From Micromussa lordhowensis (lineage: Eukaryota > Cnidaria > Anthozoa > Scleractinia > Lobophylliidae), in the NCBI GenBank assembly GCA_964020085.1, contig CAXHUQ010000601.1:764501-828500 (forward strand): 64,000 nt of DNA, given 5' to 3'. The notes beneath the pieces were generated by a model. It was not told where the DNA came from, ran no database searches, and saw nothing but the letters and a program-made list of their open reading frames with translations. This document shows, piece after piece, positions 12,601 through 26,115 of this stretch (the first letter of the stretch is position 1; the number at the start of each line of letters is the position of its first letter). Position numbers and translations under genes: made by a program.

Positions 12601-13289
12601 AAATTCTGCAAAGTTGCGACCAGGGGAAAGTCCTGCAGAAAGAAGGCCAGAAAAAATACCCTGGCGCAAATGCCATCATCTCCTAATTAAAATGCACTTG
12701 AAGTGCCAACATAGCACAACATTTTGCAGCAAACCGCGGCTCCCTAAGTGCTCGTAAAGCCGAGCTATGGCAAATTTGGCAAGGACACCCTCAGCGCCCA
12801 TTTTCTAAAAGTCTGCAAAGCTGCGACCAGGGGAAAGTCCTGCAGAAAGAAGGCCAGAAAAAACACGCTGGAAGCAAATGCCATCATCTCCTAATTAGAA
12901 TGCACTTACAGTGCCAACATAGCAAAACATTTTGCAGCAAACCGCGGCTCCCTAAGTGCCCGTAAAGCCGAGCTATGGCAAATTTGGCAAGGACACCCTC
13001 AGCGCGCATTTTCTGAAATTCTGCAAAGTTGCAACCAGCGGAAAAACATGCAGAAAGAAGGCCAGAAAAAAAAACCCTGGCGCAAATGCCATTATCTCTT
13101 AATTTCAATGCACTTAAAGTCCCAACATAGCACAACATTTTGCAGCAAACCGCGGCTCCCAAAGTGCCCGTAAAGCCGAGCTATGGTAAATTTGGCAAGG
13201 ACACCCTCAGCGCGCGTTTTCTTAAAATCTGCAAAGTTGCGACGAGGGAAAAAACCTGCAGAAAGAAGGCCAAAAAAACCACCCTGGCG
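8731..13289. repeat. Module S, cycle I
   Basis: Marked by AATGCGCTTGAAG, CACAAAAGTTTGCAG (in place of CACAACATTTTGCAG), TTGGCTAGTACACCC, GTAAAGTTGAGC, GTGCTCGTAAAG, GCACTTACAGTGCC and TTGCAACCAGCGG. It is interleaved with module R because the 2285-bp duplication spans both (module R variants reappear at about 9769-10810). Related stretches lie at 40556-41990 and from 63291 to the window end. Confidence 0.7.
9675..11960. repeat. 2285-bp segmental duplication, copy 2
   Basis: Near-identical to 7390-9674. Similarity ends near 11965, where this copy has CAGCGCGCATTTTC while copy 1 continues into CAGCGCCTATTTTC. Both edges therefore fall at the same point of the monomer, as expected for a tandem duplication by unequal exchange. 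The very low divergence implies a recent event. Confidence 0.85.
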
Positions 13290-16200
13290 CAAATGTCATC
13301 ACCTCCTAATTAAAATGCACTTGAAGTGCCAACATAGCACAACATTTTGCAGCAAACCGCGGCTCCCTAAGTGCCCGTAAAGCCGAGCTATGGTAAATTT
13401 GGCAAGGACACCCTCAGCGCGCATTTTCTAAAATTCTGAAAAGTTGCGACCAGGGGAATAACCTGCAGAAAGAAGGCAAGAAAAAACACACTGGCGCAAA
13501 TGCCATTATCTCCTAATTAGAATGCACTTCAAATGCCAACATAACAGAACATTTTGCAGCAAACCGCGGCTCCCTAAGTGCCCGTAAAGCCGAGCTATGG
13601 TAAATTTGGCAGGGACACCCTCAGCGCGCATTTTCTAAAATTCTGAAAAGTTGCGACCAGGGGAATAACCTGCAGAAAGAAGGCCAGAAAAAACACACTG
13701 GCGCAAATACCATCATCTCCTAATTAGAATGCACTTCAAATGCCAACATAACAGAACATTTTGCAGCAAACCGCGGCTCTCCAAGTGCCCGTAAAGCCGA
13801 GCTATGGCAAATTTGGCAAGGACACCCTCAGCGCGCATTTTCTGAAATTCTGCAAAGTTGCGAACAGGGGAAAAACCTGCAGAAACAAGGCCAGAAAAAA
13901 CACCCTGGCGCAAATGTCATTATCTCTTAATTAAAATGCACTTAAAGTGCCAACATAGCAGAACATTTTGCAGCAAACCGCGGCTCCCAAAGTGCCCGTA
14001 AAGCCGAGCTATGGCAAATTTGGCAAGGACACCCTCAGCGCGCATTTTCTCAAAATTCTGCAAAGTTGCGACCAGGGGAAAGTCCTGCAGAAAGAAGGCC
14101 AGAAAAAACACCCTGGCGCAAATGCCATTATCTCCTAAATAAAATGCTCTTAAAGTGCCAACATAGCACAACATTTTACAGCAAACTGCAGCTCATAAAG
14201 TGCCCGTAAAGCCGAGCTATGGCAAATTTGGCAAGGACACCCTCAGCGCGCATTTTCTGAAATTCTGCAAAGTTGCGACCAGGGGAACGTCCTGCAGAAA
14301 GAAGGCCAGAGAAAACACCCTGGCGCAAATGCCATCATCTCCTAATTAGAATGCACTTCAAATGCCAACATAACAGAACATTTTGCAGCAAACCGCGGCT
14401 CCCAAAGTGCCCGTAAAGCCGAGCTATGGCAAATTTGGCCAGGACACCCTCAGCGCGCATTTTCTGAAATTCTGCAAAGTTGCGACCAGGGGAAAGTCCT
14501 GCAGAAAGAAGGCCAGAAAAAACACCCTGGCGCAAATGCCATCATCGCCTAATTGGAATGCACTTCAAATGCCAACATAGCACAACATTTTGCAGCAACC
14601 CGCGGCTCCCTAAGTGCCCGTAAAGCCGAGCTATGGCAAATTTGGCAAGGACACCCTCAGCGCGCATTTCCTGAAATTCTGCAAAGTTGAAACCAGGGGA
14701 AAGTCCTGCAGAAAGAAGGCCAGAAAAAACACCCTGGCGCAAATGCCATCATCTCCTAATTTACATGGGCTTCAAGTGCCCACATAGCAAAACATTTTGC
14801 AGCAAACCGCGGATCCCTAAGTGCCCGTAAAGCCGAGCTATGGCAAATTTGGCAAGGACACCCTCAGCGCGCATTTTCTGAAATTCTGCAAAGTTGCGAC
14901 CAGGGGAGAAACCTGCTGAAAGAAGGCCAGAAAAAACACCCTGGCGCAAATGCCATTATCTCCTCATTAAAATGCACTTGAAGTGCCAACATAGCACAAC
15001 ATTTTGAAGCAAACCGCGGCTCCCAAAGTGCCTGTAAAGCCGAGCTATGGCAAATTTGGCAAGGACACCCTCAGCGCGCATTTTCTGAAATTCTGCAAAG
15101 TTGCGACCAGGGGAAAGTCCTGCAGAAAGAAGGCAAGAAAAACACCCTGGCGCAAATGCCATCATCTCCTCATTAAAATGCACTTGAAGTGCCAACATAG
15201 CACAACATTTTGAAGCAAACCGCGGCTCCCAAAGTGCCCGAAGCCGAGTTATGGCAAATTTATGCAAGGACACCCTCAGCGCGCATTTTCTGAAATTCAC
15301 CAAAGTTGCGACCAGGGGAAAGTAATGCAGAAAGAAGGCAAGAAAAAATACCCTGGCGCAAATGCCATCATCTCCTAATTAAATTGCAGTTAAAGTGCCA
15401 ACATAGTACAAAATTTTGCAGCAAACCGCGGCTCCCTAAGTGCCCGTAAAGCCGAGCTATGGGAAAATTGGCAAGGACACCCTCAGCGCGCATTTTCTGA
15501 AATTCTGCAAAGTTGCGACCAGGGGAAAGTCTTGCAGAAAGAAGGCCAGAAAAAACACCCTGGCGCAAATGCCATTATCTCCTAATTAAAATGCACTTAA
15601 AGTGCCAACATAGCACAACATTTTGCAGCAAACCGCGGCTCCCTAAGTGCCCGTAAAGCGGAGCTATGGCAAATTTGCCAAGGACACCCTCAGCACGCAT
15701 TTTCTTAAATTCTGCAAAGTTGCGACCAAGGGAAAAACCTGCAGAAAGAAGGCCAGAAAAAACACCCTGGGGCAAATGCCATTATCTCCTAATTAGAATG
15801 CACTTAAAGTGCCAACATAGCACAACATTTTGCAGCAAACCGCGGCTCCCTAAGTGCCCGTATAGCCGAGCTATGGCAAATTTGGCAAGGACACCCTCAG
15901 CGCGCATTTTCTGAAATTCTGCAAAGTTGCGACCATGGAAAAAACCTGCAGAAAGAAGGCCAGAAAAAACACCCGGCGCAAATGCCATTATCTCGTAATT
16001 AAAATGCACTTAAAGTGCGAACATAGCACAACATTTTGCAGCAAACCGCGGCTCCCTAAGTGCGCGTAAAGCCGAGCTATGGCAAATTTGGCAAGGACAC
16101 CCTCAGCGCGCATTTTCTGAAATTCTGCAAAGTTGCGACCAGGGGAAAGTCTTGCAGAAAGAAGGCCAGAAAAAACACCCTGGCGCAAATGCCATTATCT

Positions 16201-17632
16201 CCTAATTAAAATGCACTTAAAGTGCCAACATAGCACAACATTTTGCAGCAAAACGCGGCTCCCTAAGTGCCCGTAAAGCGGAGCTATGGCAAATTTGCCA
16301 AGGACACCCTCAGCACGCATTTTCTTAAATTCTGCAAAGTTGCGACCAAGGGAAAAACCTGCAGAAAGAAGGCCAGAAAAAGCACCCTGGGGCAAATGCC
16401 ATTATCTGCTAATTAGAATGCACTTAAAGTGCCAACATAGCACAACATTTTGCAGCAAACCGCGGCTCCCTAAGTGCCCGTATAGCCGAGCTATGGCAAA
16501 TTTGGCAAGGACACCCTCAGCGCGCATTTTCTGAAATTCTGCAAAGTTGCGACCATGGAAAAAACCTGCAGAAAGAAGGCCAGAAAAAACACCCGGCGCA
16601 AATGCCATTATCTCGTAATTAAAATGCACTTAAAGTGCCAACATAGCACAACATTTTGCAGCAAACCGCGGCTCACTAAGTGCCCGTAAAGCCGAGCTAT
16701 GGCAAATTTGGCAAGGACACCCTCAGCGCGCATTTTCTGAAATTCTGCAAAGTGTCGACCAGGGAAAAAAACTGCAGAAAGAAGGCCAGAAAAAATACCC
16801 TGGCGCAAATGCCATTATCTTCTAATTAAAATGCACTTAAAGTGCCAACATAGCACAACATTTTGCAGCAAACCGCGGCTCCCAAAGTGCCTGTAAAGCC
16901 GAGCTATGGCAAATTTGGCAAGGACACCCTCAGCGCGCATTTTCTGAAATTCTGCAAAGTTGCGACCAGGGGAAAGTCCTGCAGAAAGAAGGCAAGAAAA
17001 AACACCCCGGCGCAAATGCCATCATCTCCTCATTAAAACGCACTTGAAGTGCCAACATAGCACAACATTTTGCAGCAAACCGCGGCTCCCAAAGTGCCCG
17101 AAGCCGAGTTATGGCAAATTTATGCAAGGACACCCTCAGCGCGCATTTTCTGAAATTCACCAAAGTTGCGACCATGGGAAAGTCCTGCAGAAAGAAGGCA
17201 AGAAAAAATACCCTGGCGCAAATGCCATCATCTCCTAATTAAATTGCAGTTAAAGTGCCAACATAGCACAAAATTTTGCAGCAAACCGCGGCTCCCTAAG
17301 TGCCCGTAAAGCCGAGCTATGGGAAAATTGGAAAGGACACCCTCAGCGCGCATTTTCTGAAATTCTGCAAATTTGCGACCAGGGGAAAGTCTTGCAGAAA
17401 GAAGGCCAGAAAAAACACCCTGGCGCAAATGCCCTTATCTCCTAATTAAAATGCACTTAAAGTGCCAACATAGCACAACATTTTGCAGCAAACCGCGGCT
17501 CCCTAAGTGCCCGTAAAGCCGAGCTATGGCAAACTTGGCAAGGACACCCTTAGCGCGCATTTTCTTAAATTCTGCAAAGTTGCGACCAGGGGAAAAACCT
17601 GCAGAAAGAAGGCCAGAAAAAACACCCTGGGG
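13290..17632. repeat. 4343-bp segmental duplication, copy 1 (~21 monomers, modules T+U)
   Basis: Starts at AAATGTCATCACCTCC (about 13286) and is near-identical to 17633-21975 at offset 4343. Module T monomers carry CTTCAAATGCCAACATAACAG and GGGGAATAACC. Module U monomers carry TTGCCAAGGACACC, GACCATGGAAAAAACC and GCCGAGTTATGGC with TTTATGCAAGG. It contains a nested 620-bp trimer duplication. Differences from copy 2 seen by eye are few: 15006 G/A, 15220 C/G, 16019 G/C, 16205 T/G and 17281 C/G are examples. Confidence 0.85.
15370..16609. repeat. 620-bp trimer tandem duplication (module U)
   Basis: Three-monomer units starting about 15370 and 15990 are near-identical at offset 620, with matching variants CACTTAAAGTGC, GAGCTATGGCAAATTTGCC, ACACCCGGCGC and ATTATCTCGTAATT. 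The same pair appears at about 19713-20953 and a related pair at about 48190-49430. The trimer is the smallest recurring higher-order unit I see in module U. Confidence 0.75.
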
Positions 17633-20600
17633 CAAATGTCATCACCTCCTAATTAAAATGCACTTGAAGTGCCAACATAGCACAACATTTTGCAGCAAAC
17701 CGCGGCTCCCTAAGTGCCCGTAAAGCCGAGCTATGGTAAATTTGGCAAGGACACCCTCAGCGCGCATTTTCTAAAATTCTGAAAAGTTGCGACCAGGGGA
17801 ATAACCTGCAGAAAGAAGGCAAGAAAAAACACACTGGCGCAAATGCCATTATCTCCTAATTAGAATGCACTTCAAATGCCAACATAACAGAACATTTTGC
17901 AGCAAACCGCGGCTCCCTAAGTGCCCGTAAAGCCGAGCTATGGTAAATTTGGCAGGGACACCCTCAGCGCGCATTTTCTAAAATTCTGAAAAGTTGCGAC
18001 CAGGGGAATAACCTGCAGAAAGAAGGCCAGAAAAAACACACTGGCGCAAATACCATCATCTCCTAATTAGAATGCACTTCAAATGCCAACATAACAGAAC
18101 ATTTTGCAGCAAACCGCGGCTCTCCAAGTGCCCGTAAAGCCGAGCTATGGCAAATTTGGCAAGGACACCCTCAGCGCGCATTTTCTGAAATTCTGCAAAG
18201 TTGCGAACAGGGGAAAAACCTGCAGAAACAAGGCCAGAAAAAACACCCTGGCGCAAATGTCATTATCTCTTAATTAAAATGCACTTAAAGTGCCAACATA
18301 GCAGAACATTTTGCAGCAAACCGCGGCTCCCAAAGTGCCCGTAAAGCCGAGCTATGGCAAATTTGGCAAGGACACCCTCAGCGCGCATTTTCTCAAAATT
18401 CTGCAAAGTTGCGACCAGGGGAAAGTCCTGCAGAAAGAAGGCCAGAAAAAACACCCTGGCGCAAATGCCATTATCTCCTAAATAAAATGCTCTTAAAGTG
18501 CCAACATAGCACAACATTTTACAGCAAACTGCAGCTCATAAAGTGCCCGTAAAGCCGAGCTATGGCAAATTTGGCAAGGACACCCTCAGCGCGCATTTTC
18601 TGAAATTCTGCAAAGTTGCGACCAGGGGAACGTCCTGCAGAAAGAAGGCCAGAGAAAACACCCTGGCGCAAATGCCATCATCTCCTAATTAGAATGCACT
18701 TCAAATGCCAACATAACAGAACATTTTGCAGCAAACCGCGGCTCCCAAAGTGCCCGTAAAGCCGAGCTATGGCAAATTTGGCCAGGACACCCTCAGCGCG
18801 CATTTTCTGAAATTCTGCAAAGTTGCGACCAGGGGAAAGTCCTGCAGAAAGAAGGCCAGAAAAAACACCCTGGCGCAAATGCCATCATCGCCTAATTGGA
18901 ATGCACTTCAAATGCCAACATAGCACAACATTTTGCAGCAACCCGCGGCTCCCTAAGTGCCCGTAAAGCCGAGCTATGGCAAATTTGGCAAGGACACCCT
19001 CAGCGCGCATTTCCTGAAATTCTGCAAAGTTGAAACCAGGGGAAAGTCCTGCAGAAAGAAGGCCAGAAAAAACACCCTGGCGCAAATGCCATCATCTCCT
19101 AATTTACATGGGCTTCAAGTGCCCACATAGCAAAACATTTTGCAGCAAACCGCGGATCCCTAAGTGCCCGTAAAGCCGAGCTATGGCAAATTTGGCAAGG
19201 ACACCCTCAGCGCGCATTTTCTGAAATTCTGCAAAGTTGCGACCAGGGGAGAAACCTGCTGAAAGAAGGCCAGAAAAAACACCCTGGCGCAAATGCCATT
19301 ATCTCCTCATTAAAATGCACTTGAAGTGCCAACATAGCACAACATTTTAAAGCAAACCGCGGCTCCCAAAGTGCCTGTAAAGCCGAGCTATGGCAAATTT
19401 TGCAAGGACACCCTCAGCGCGCATTTTCTGAAATTCTGCAAAGTTGCGACCAGGGGAAAGTCCTGCAGAAAGAAGGCAAGAAAAACACCCTGGCGCAAAT
19501 GCCATCATCTCCTCATTAAAATGCACTTGAAGTGCCAACATAGCACAACATTTTGAAGCAAACCGCGGGTCCCAAAGTGCCCGAAGCCGAGTTATGGCAA
19601 ATTTATGCAAGGACACCCTCAGCGCGCATTTTCTGAAATTCACCAAAGTTGCGACCAGGGGAAAGTAATGCAGAAAGAAGGCAAGAAAAAATACCCTGGC
19701 GCAAATGCCATCATCTCCTAATTAAATTGCAGTTAAAGTGCCAACATAGTACAAAATTTTGCAGCAAACCGCGGCTCCCTAAGTGCCCGTAAAGCCGAGC
19801 TATGGGAAAATTGGCAAGGACACCCTCAGCGCGCATTTTCTGAAATTCTGCAAAGTTGCGACCAGGGGAAAGTCTTGCAGAAAGAAGGCCAGAAAAAACA
19901 CCCTGGCGCAAATGCCATTATCTCCTAATTAAAATGCACTTAAAGTGCCAACATAGCACAACATTTTGCAGCAAACCGCGGCTCCCTAAGTGCCCGTAAA
20001 GCGGAGCTATGGCAAATTTGCCAAGGACACCCTCAGCACGCATTTTCTTAAATTCTGCAAAGTTGCGACCAAGGGAAAAACCTGCAGAAAGAAGGCCAGA
20101 AAAAACACCCTGGGGCAAATGCCATTATCTCCTAATTAGAATGCACTTAAAGTGCCAACATAGCACAACATTTTGCAGCAAACCGCGGCTCCCTAAGTGC
20201 CCGTATAGCCGAGCTATGGCAAATTTGGCAAGGACACCCTCAGCGCGCATTTTCTGAAATTCTGCAAAGTTGCGACCATGGAAAAAACCTGCAGAAAGAA
20301 GGCCAGAAAAAACACCCGGCGCAAATGCCATTATCTCGTAATTAAAATGCACTTAAAGTGCCAACATAGCACAACATTTTGCAGCAAACCGCGGCTCCCT
20401 AAGTGCCCGTAAAGCCGAGCTATGGCAAATTTGGCAAGGACACCCTCAGCGCGCATTTTCTGAAATTCTGCAAAGTTGCGACCAGGGGAAAGTCTTGCAG
20501 AAAGAAGGCCAGAAAAAACACCCTGGCGCAAATGCCATTATCTCCGAATTAAAATGCACTTAAAGTGCCAACATAGCACAACATTTTGCAGCAAAACGCG

Positions 20601-21975
20601 GCTCCCTAAGTGCCCGTAAAGCGGAGCTATGGCAAATTTGCCAAGGACACCCTCAGCACGCATTTTCTTAAATTCTGCAAAGTTGCGACCAAGGGAAAAA
20701 CCTGCAGAAAGAAGGCCAGAAAAAGCACCCTGGGGCAAATGCCATTATCTGCTAATTAGAATGCACTTAAAGTGCCAACATAGCACAACATTTTGCAGCA
20801 AACCGCGGCTCCCTAAGTGCCCGTATAGCCGAGCTATGGCAAATTTGGCAAGGACACCCTCAGCGCGCATTTTCTGAAATTCTGCAAAGTTGCGACCATG
20901 GAAAAAACCTGCAGAAAGAAGGCCAGAAAAAACACCCGGCGCAAATGCCATTATCTCGTAATTAAAATGCACTTAAAGTGCCAACATAGCACAACATTTT
21001 GCAGCAAACCGCGGCTCACTAAGTGCCCGTAAAGCCGAGCTATGGCAAATTTGGCAAGGACACCCTCAGCGCGCATTTTCTGAAATTCTGCAAAGTGTCG
21101 ACCAGGGAAAAAAACTGCAGAAAGAAGGCCAGAAAAAATACCCTGGCGCAAATGCCATTATCTTCTAATTAAAATGCACTTAAAGTGCCAACATAGCACA
21201 ACATTTTGCAGCAAACCGCGGCTCCCAAAGTGCCTGTAAAGCCGAGCTATGGCAAATTTGGCAAGGACACCCTCAGCGCGCATTTTCTGAAATTCTGCAA
21301 AGTTGCGACCAGGGGAAAGTCCTGCAGAAAGAAGGCAAGAAAAAACACCCCGGCGCAAATGCCATCATCTCCTCATTAAAACGCACTTGAAGTGCCAACA
21401 TAGCACAACATTTTGCAGCAAACCGCGGCTCCCAAAGTGCCCGAAGCCGAGTTATGGCAAATTTATGCAAGGACACCCTCAGCGCGCATTTTCTGAAATT
21501 CACCAAAGTTGCGACCATGGGAAAGTCCTGCAGAAAGAAGGCAAGAAAAAATACCCTGGCGCAAATGCCATCATCTCCTAATTAAATTGCAGTTAAAGTG
21601 CCAACATAGCACAAAATTTTGGAGCAAACCGCGGCTCCCTAAGTGCCCGTAAAGCCGAGCTATGGGAAAATTGGAAAGGACACCCTCAGCGCGCATTTTC
21701 TGAAATTCTGCAAATTTGCGACCAGGGGAAAGTCTTGCAGAAAGAAGGCCAGAAAAAACACCCTGGCGCAAATGCCCTTATCTCCTAATTAAAATGCACT
21801 TAAAGTGCCAACATAGCACAACATTTTGCAGCAAACCGCGGCTCCCTAAGTGCCCGTAAAGCCGAGCTATGGCAAACTTGGCAAGGACACCCTTAGCGCG
21901 CATTTTCTTAAATTCTGCAAAGTTGCGACCAGGGGAAAAACCTGCAGAAAGAAGGCCAAAAAAAAACCCTGGGGC
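17633..21975. repeat. 4343-bp segmental duplication, copy 2
   Basis: The left edge is visible inside one monomer. CACCCTGGGGCAAATG (a module U variant) at about 17622-17637 runs straight into TCATCACCTCC (the module T start), whereas at 21965-21980 the same CCTGGGGCAAATG continues as CCATTATCTCC. The nested 620-bp trimers are present here too (19918, 20538), so they predate the 4343-bp event. Confidence 0.85.
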
Positions 21976-22400
21976 AAATGCCATTATCTCCTAATTAGAA
22001 TGCAATTAAAGTGCCAACATAGCACAACATTTTGCAGCAAACCGCGGCTCCCTAAGTGCCCGTAAAGCCGAGCTATGGCAAATTTGGCAAGGACACCCTC
22101 AGCGCGCATTTTCTGAAATTCTGCAAAGTTGCGACCATGGAAAAAACCTGCAAAAAGAAGGCCAGAAAAAACACGCTGGCGCAAATGCCATTATCTCCTA
22201 ATTAGAATGCACTTAAAGTGCCAACATAGCACAACATTTTGCAGCAAACCGCGGCTCCCTAAGTGCCCGTAAAGCCGAGCTATGGCAAACTTGGCAAGGA
22301 CACCCTCAGCGCGCATTTTCTGAAATTCTGCAAATGTGCGACCAGGGGAAAGTCTTGCAGAAAGAAGGCCAGAAAAAACACCCTGGCGCAAATGCCATCA
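21976..22400. repeat. Module U tail, cycle I
   Basis: Two module U monomers following the 4343-bp duplication. The second carries GCAAACTTGGCAAGG with CTGCAAATGTGCGACC, a combination also found at about 43320-43390, 48690-48760 and 49320-49380. It always precedes a module V start. Confidence 0.65.
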
Positions 22401-25400
22401 TCTCCTAATTAGAATGCACTTAAAGTACCGACATAGCACCACATTTTGCAGCAAACCACGGCTCCTTAAGTGCCCGTAAAGCCGAGCTATGGCAAATTTA
22501 GCAAGCACACCCTCAGCGCGCATTTTCTCAAATTCTGCAAAGTTGCGACCAGGGGAAAAACCTGCAGAAAGAAGGCCAAAAAAACACCCTGGCGCAAATG
22601 CCGTTATCTCCTAATTAAAATGCACTTAAAGTGCCAACATAGCACAACATTTTGCAGCAAACCGCGGCTCCCTAAGTGCCCGTATAGCCGAGCTATGGCA
22701 AATTTGGCAAGCACACCCTCAGCGCGCATTTTCTGAAATTCTGCAAAGGTGTGACATGGGGAAAGTCCTGCAGAAAGAAGGCCAAAAAAAACACTCTGGC
22801 GCAAATGCCATCATCTCCTAATTAAAATGCACTTGAAGTGCCAACATAGCACAACATTTTGCAGCAAACCGCGGCTCCCAAAGTGCCTGTAAAGCCGAGC
22901 TATGGCAAATTTAGCAAGCACACCCTCGGCGCGCATTTTCTAAAATTCTTCAAAGTTGCGACCAAGGCAAAGTCCTGCAGAAAGAAGGCCAGAAAAAACA
23001 CCCTGGCGCAAATGCCATCATCTCCTAATTAAAATGCACTTAAAGTGCCAACATAGCACAACATTTTGCAGCAAACTGCGGCTCCCAAAGTGCCCGTAAA
23101 GCCGAGCTCTGGCAAATTTAGCAAGCACAGCCTCAGCGCGCATTTCTAAAATTCTGCAAAGTTGCGACCAGTGAAAAGTCCTGCCGAAAGAAGGCCACTA
23201 AAAACACCCTGGCGCAAAAGCCATAATCTCCAAATTACAATGCACTTCAAGTGCCAACATAGCACAACATTTTGGAGCAAACCGCGGCTCCCAAAGTGCC
23301 CGTAAAGCCGAGCTATGGCAAATTTAGCAAGCACATCCTCAGCGCGTTTTTCTAAAATTCTGCAAAGTTGCGACCAGGGGAAAGTCCTGCAGAAAGAAGG
23401 CCACAAAAAACACCCTAGCGCAAAGGCCATCATCTCCTAATTAGAATGCACTTAAAGTGCCAATATCGCACAACATTTTTCAGCAAACCGCGACTCCCAA
23501 AGTGCCCGTAAAGCCGAGCTATGGCAAATTTAGCAAGCACATCCTCAGCGCGTTTTTCTAAAATTCTGCAAAGTTGCAACCAGGGGAAGGTCCTGCAGAA
23601 AGAAGGCCATAAAAAACACCCTGGCGCAAAGGACATCGTCTCCTAATTAGAATGCACTTAAAGTGCCAATATAGCACAAATTTTTTAAGCAAACCGGGGC
23701 TCCCAAAGTGCCCGTAAAGCCGAGCTATGGCAAATTTAGCAAGCACACCCTCAGCGCGCGTTTTTTGAAATTCTTGAAAGTTGCGACCAGGAGAAAGTCC
23801 TGCAGAAAGAGGGCCACAAAAAACACCCTGGCGCAAATGCCATCATCTCCTAACTAAAATGCACTTAAAGTGCCAACATAGCACAACATTTTGCAGCAAA
23901 CCGCGGCTACCAAAGTGCCCGTAAAGCCGAGCTATGGCAAATTTAGCAAGAACACCCTCAGCGCGCATTTTCTAAAATTCTGCAAAGTTGCGACCAGGGA
24001 AAAGTCCTGCAGAAAAAAGGCCAGCAAAACCACTCTGGCGCAAATGCAATCATCTCCTAACTAAAATGCACTTAAAGTGCCAACATAGCACAACATTTTG
24101 CAGCAAACCGCGGCTCCCTAAGTGCCCGTAAAGCTGAGCTATGGCTAATTTAGCAAGAACACCCTCAGCGCGCATTTTCTGAAATTCTGCAAAGTTGCGA
24201 CCAGGGGAAAGTCCTGCAGAAAGAAGGCCACAAAAACACCCCGGCGCAAATGCCATCATCTCCTAACTAGAATGCACTTAAAGTGCCAACATAGCACAAC
24301 ATTTTGCAGCAAACTGCGGCTTCCAAAGTGCCCGTAAATCCGAGCTATAGCAAATTTAGCAAGAACACCCTCAGCGCGCATTTTCTAAAATTCTGCAAAG
24401 TTGCGACCAGGGAAAGTCCTGCAGAAATAAGGCCAAAAAAACCACTCTGGCGCAAATGCCATCATCTCGTAATTAGAATGCACTTCAAGTGCCAACATAG
24501 CACAACATTTTGCAGCAAACCGCGGCTCCCAAAGTGCCCGTAAAGCCGAGCTATGGCAAATTTTGCAAGCACACCCTCACCGCGCATTTTCGGAAATTCT
24601 GCAAAGTTGCGACATGGGGAAAGTCCTGCAGAAAGAAGGCCACAAAAACCACTTTGGCGCAAATGCCATCATCTCCTAATTAAAATGCACTTAAAGTGCC
24701 AACATAGCACAACATTTTGCAGCAAATCGCGGCTCCCAAAGTGCCTGTAAAGCCGAGCTATGGCAAATTTAGCATTCACACCCTCGGCGCGCATTTTCTT
24801 AAATTCTGCAAAGTTGCGACCAGTGAAAAGACCTGCCGAAAGAAGGCCACTAAAAACAGCCTGGCGCAAAAGCCATAATCTCCAAATTACAATGCACTTC
24901 AAGTGCCATCATAGCACAACATTTTGCAGCAAACCGCGGCTCCCAAAGTGCCCGTAAAGCCGAGCTATGGCAAATTTAGCAAGCACACCCTCAGCGCGCA
25001 TTTTCTGAAATTCTGCAAAGTTGCGACCAATGGAAAGTCCTGCAGAAAAAGGGCACAAAAAACACCCTGGTGCAAATGCCTTCATCTCCTAACTAGAATG
25101 CACTTAAAGTGCCAACATAGCGCAACATTTTGCAGCAAACTGCGGCTCCCAAAGTGCCCGTAATTCCGAGCTATAGCAAATTTAGCAAGCACACCCTCAG
25201 CGCTCATTTTCTAAAATTCTTCAAAGTTGAGACCAGGGAAAAGTCCTGCAGAATGAAGGCCACAAAAAACACCCTGGCGCAAATGCCATCATCCCCTATT
25301 TACAATGCACTTAAAGTGCTAACATAGCACAACATTTTGCAGCAAACCGCGCCTCCCAAAGTGCCCGTAAAGCTGAGCTATGGCAAATTTAGCAAGCACA

Positions 25401-26115
25401 CCCTCAGCGCGCATTTTCTTAAATTCTGCAAAGTTTCACCAGGGGAAAGTCCTGCAGAGAGAAGGCCACAAAAAACAACCTGGCGAAACTGCGATCATCT
25501 CTTAGTTAAAATGCACTTGAAGTGCCAACATAGCACAACATTTTGCAGCAAACTGCGGGTCCCAAAGTGCCCGTAAAGCCGAGCTATAGCAAATTTAGCA
25601 AGCACACCTTAAGCGCGCATTTTCTGAAATTCTGCAAAGTTGCGACCAGGGGAAAAACCTGCAGAAAGAAGGCCGCAAAAAACACCCTGCCGCAAATGCC
25701 ATTATCTCTTAATTGGACTGCACTTGAAGTGCCGACGTAGCACAACATTTTGCAGGAAACCGCGGCTCCCTAAGTGCCCGTAAAACTGAGCTATGGCAAA
25801 TTTGGCAAGGACACCCTCAGCGCGCATTTTCGGAAATTCTGCAAAGTTGCGACCAGGGGAAAGTCCTGCAGAGAGAAGGCCGGAAAAAACACCCTGGCGC
25901 AAATGCCATAATCTCCTAATAAGAATGCACTTAAAGTGCCAACATAGCACAACATTTTGCAGGAAACCACGGCTCCCAAAGTGCCCGCAAAGCCGAGCTA
26001 TGGCAAATTTGGCAAGGACACCCTCAGTGCGCATTTTCTGAAATTCTGCAAAGTTGCGACCAGGGGAAAGTCCTGCAGAAAGAAGGCCAGAAAAAACACC
26101 CTGGCGCAAATGCCG
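22401..26115. repeat. Module V, copy 1 (cycle I)
   Basis: Begins at a monomer with AAAGTACCGACATAGCACC (22424), which also opens copies 2 and 3. Module V is marked by AATTTAGCAAGCACACCC or AGCAAGAACACCC in place of TTGGCAAGGACACCC, by GGCCACAAAAAACACC, and by GCCATAATCTCC. It aligns with 43451-47990 at offset 21868-21869 for most of its length. Copy 2 holds four additional monomers near its start. Confidence 0.75.

Noticed and set aside
13060..13075. Long A-run (about nine A) replacing AAAAAACACC, also near 40725
   Set aside because: Homopolymer-length changes of this kind are common at the A-tract and can also be sequencing error; no further significance is claimed.
25702..26109. Longest open frames (135 codons here and at 47571-47978; 132 at 51706 and 53971)
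   Set aside because: Each is two monomers fused because GCCATAATCTCC replaces the usual stop-bearing GCCATCATCTCC or GCCATTATCTCC. No new sequence or domain is present.
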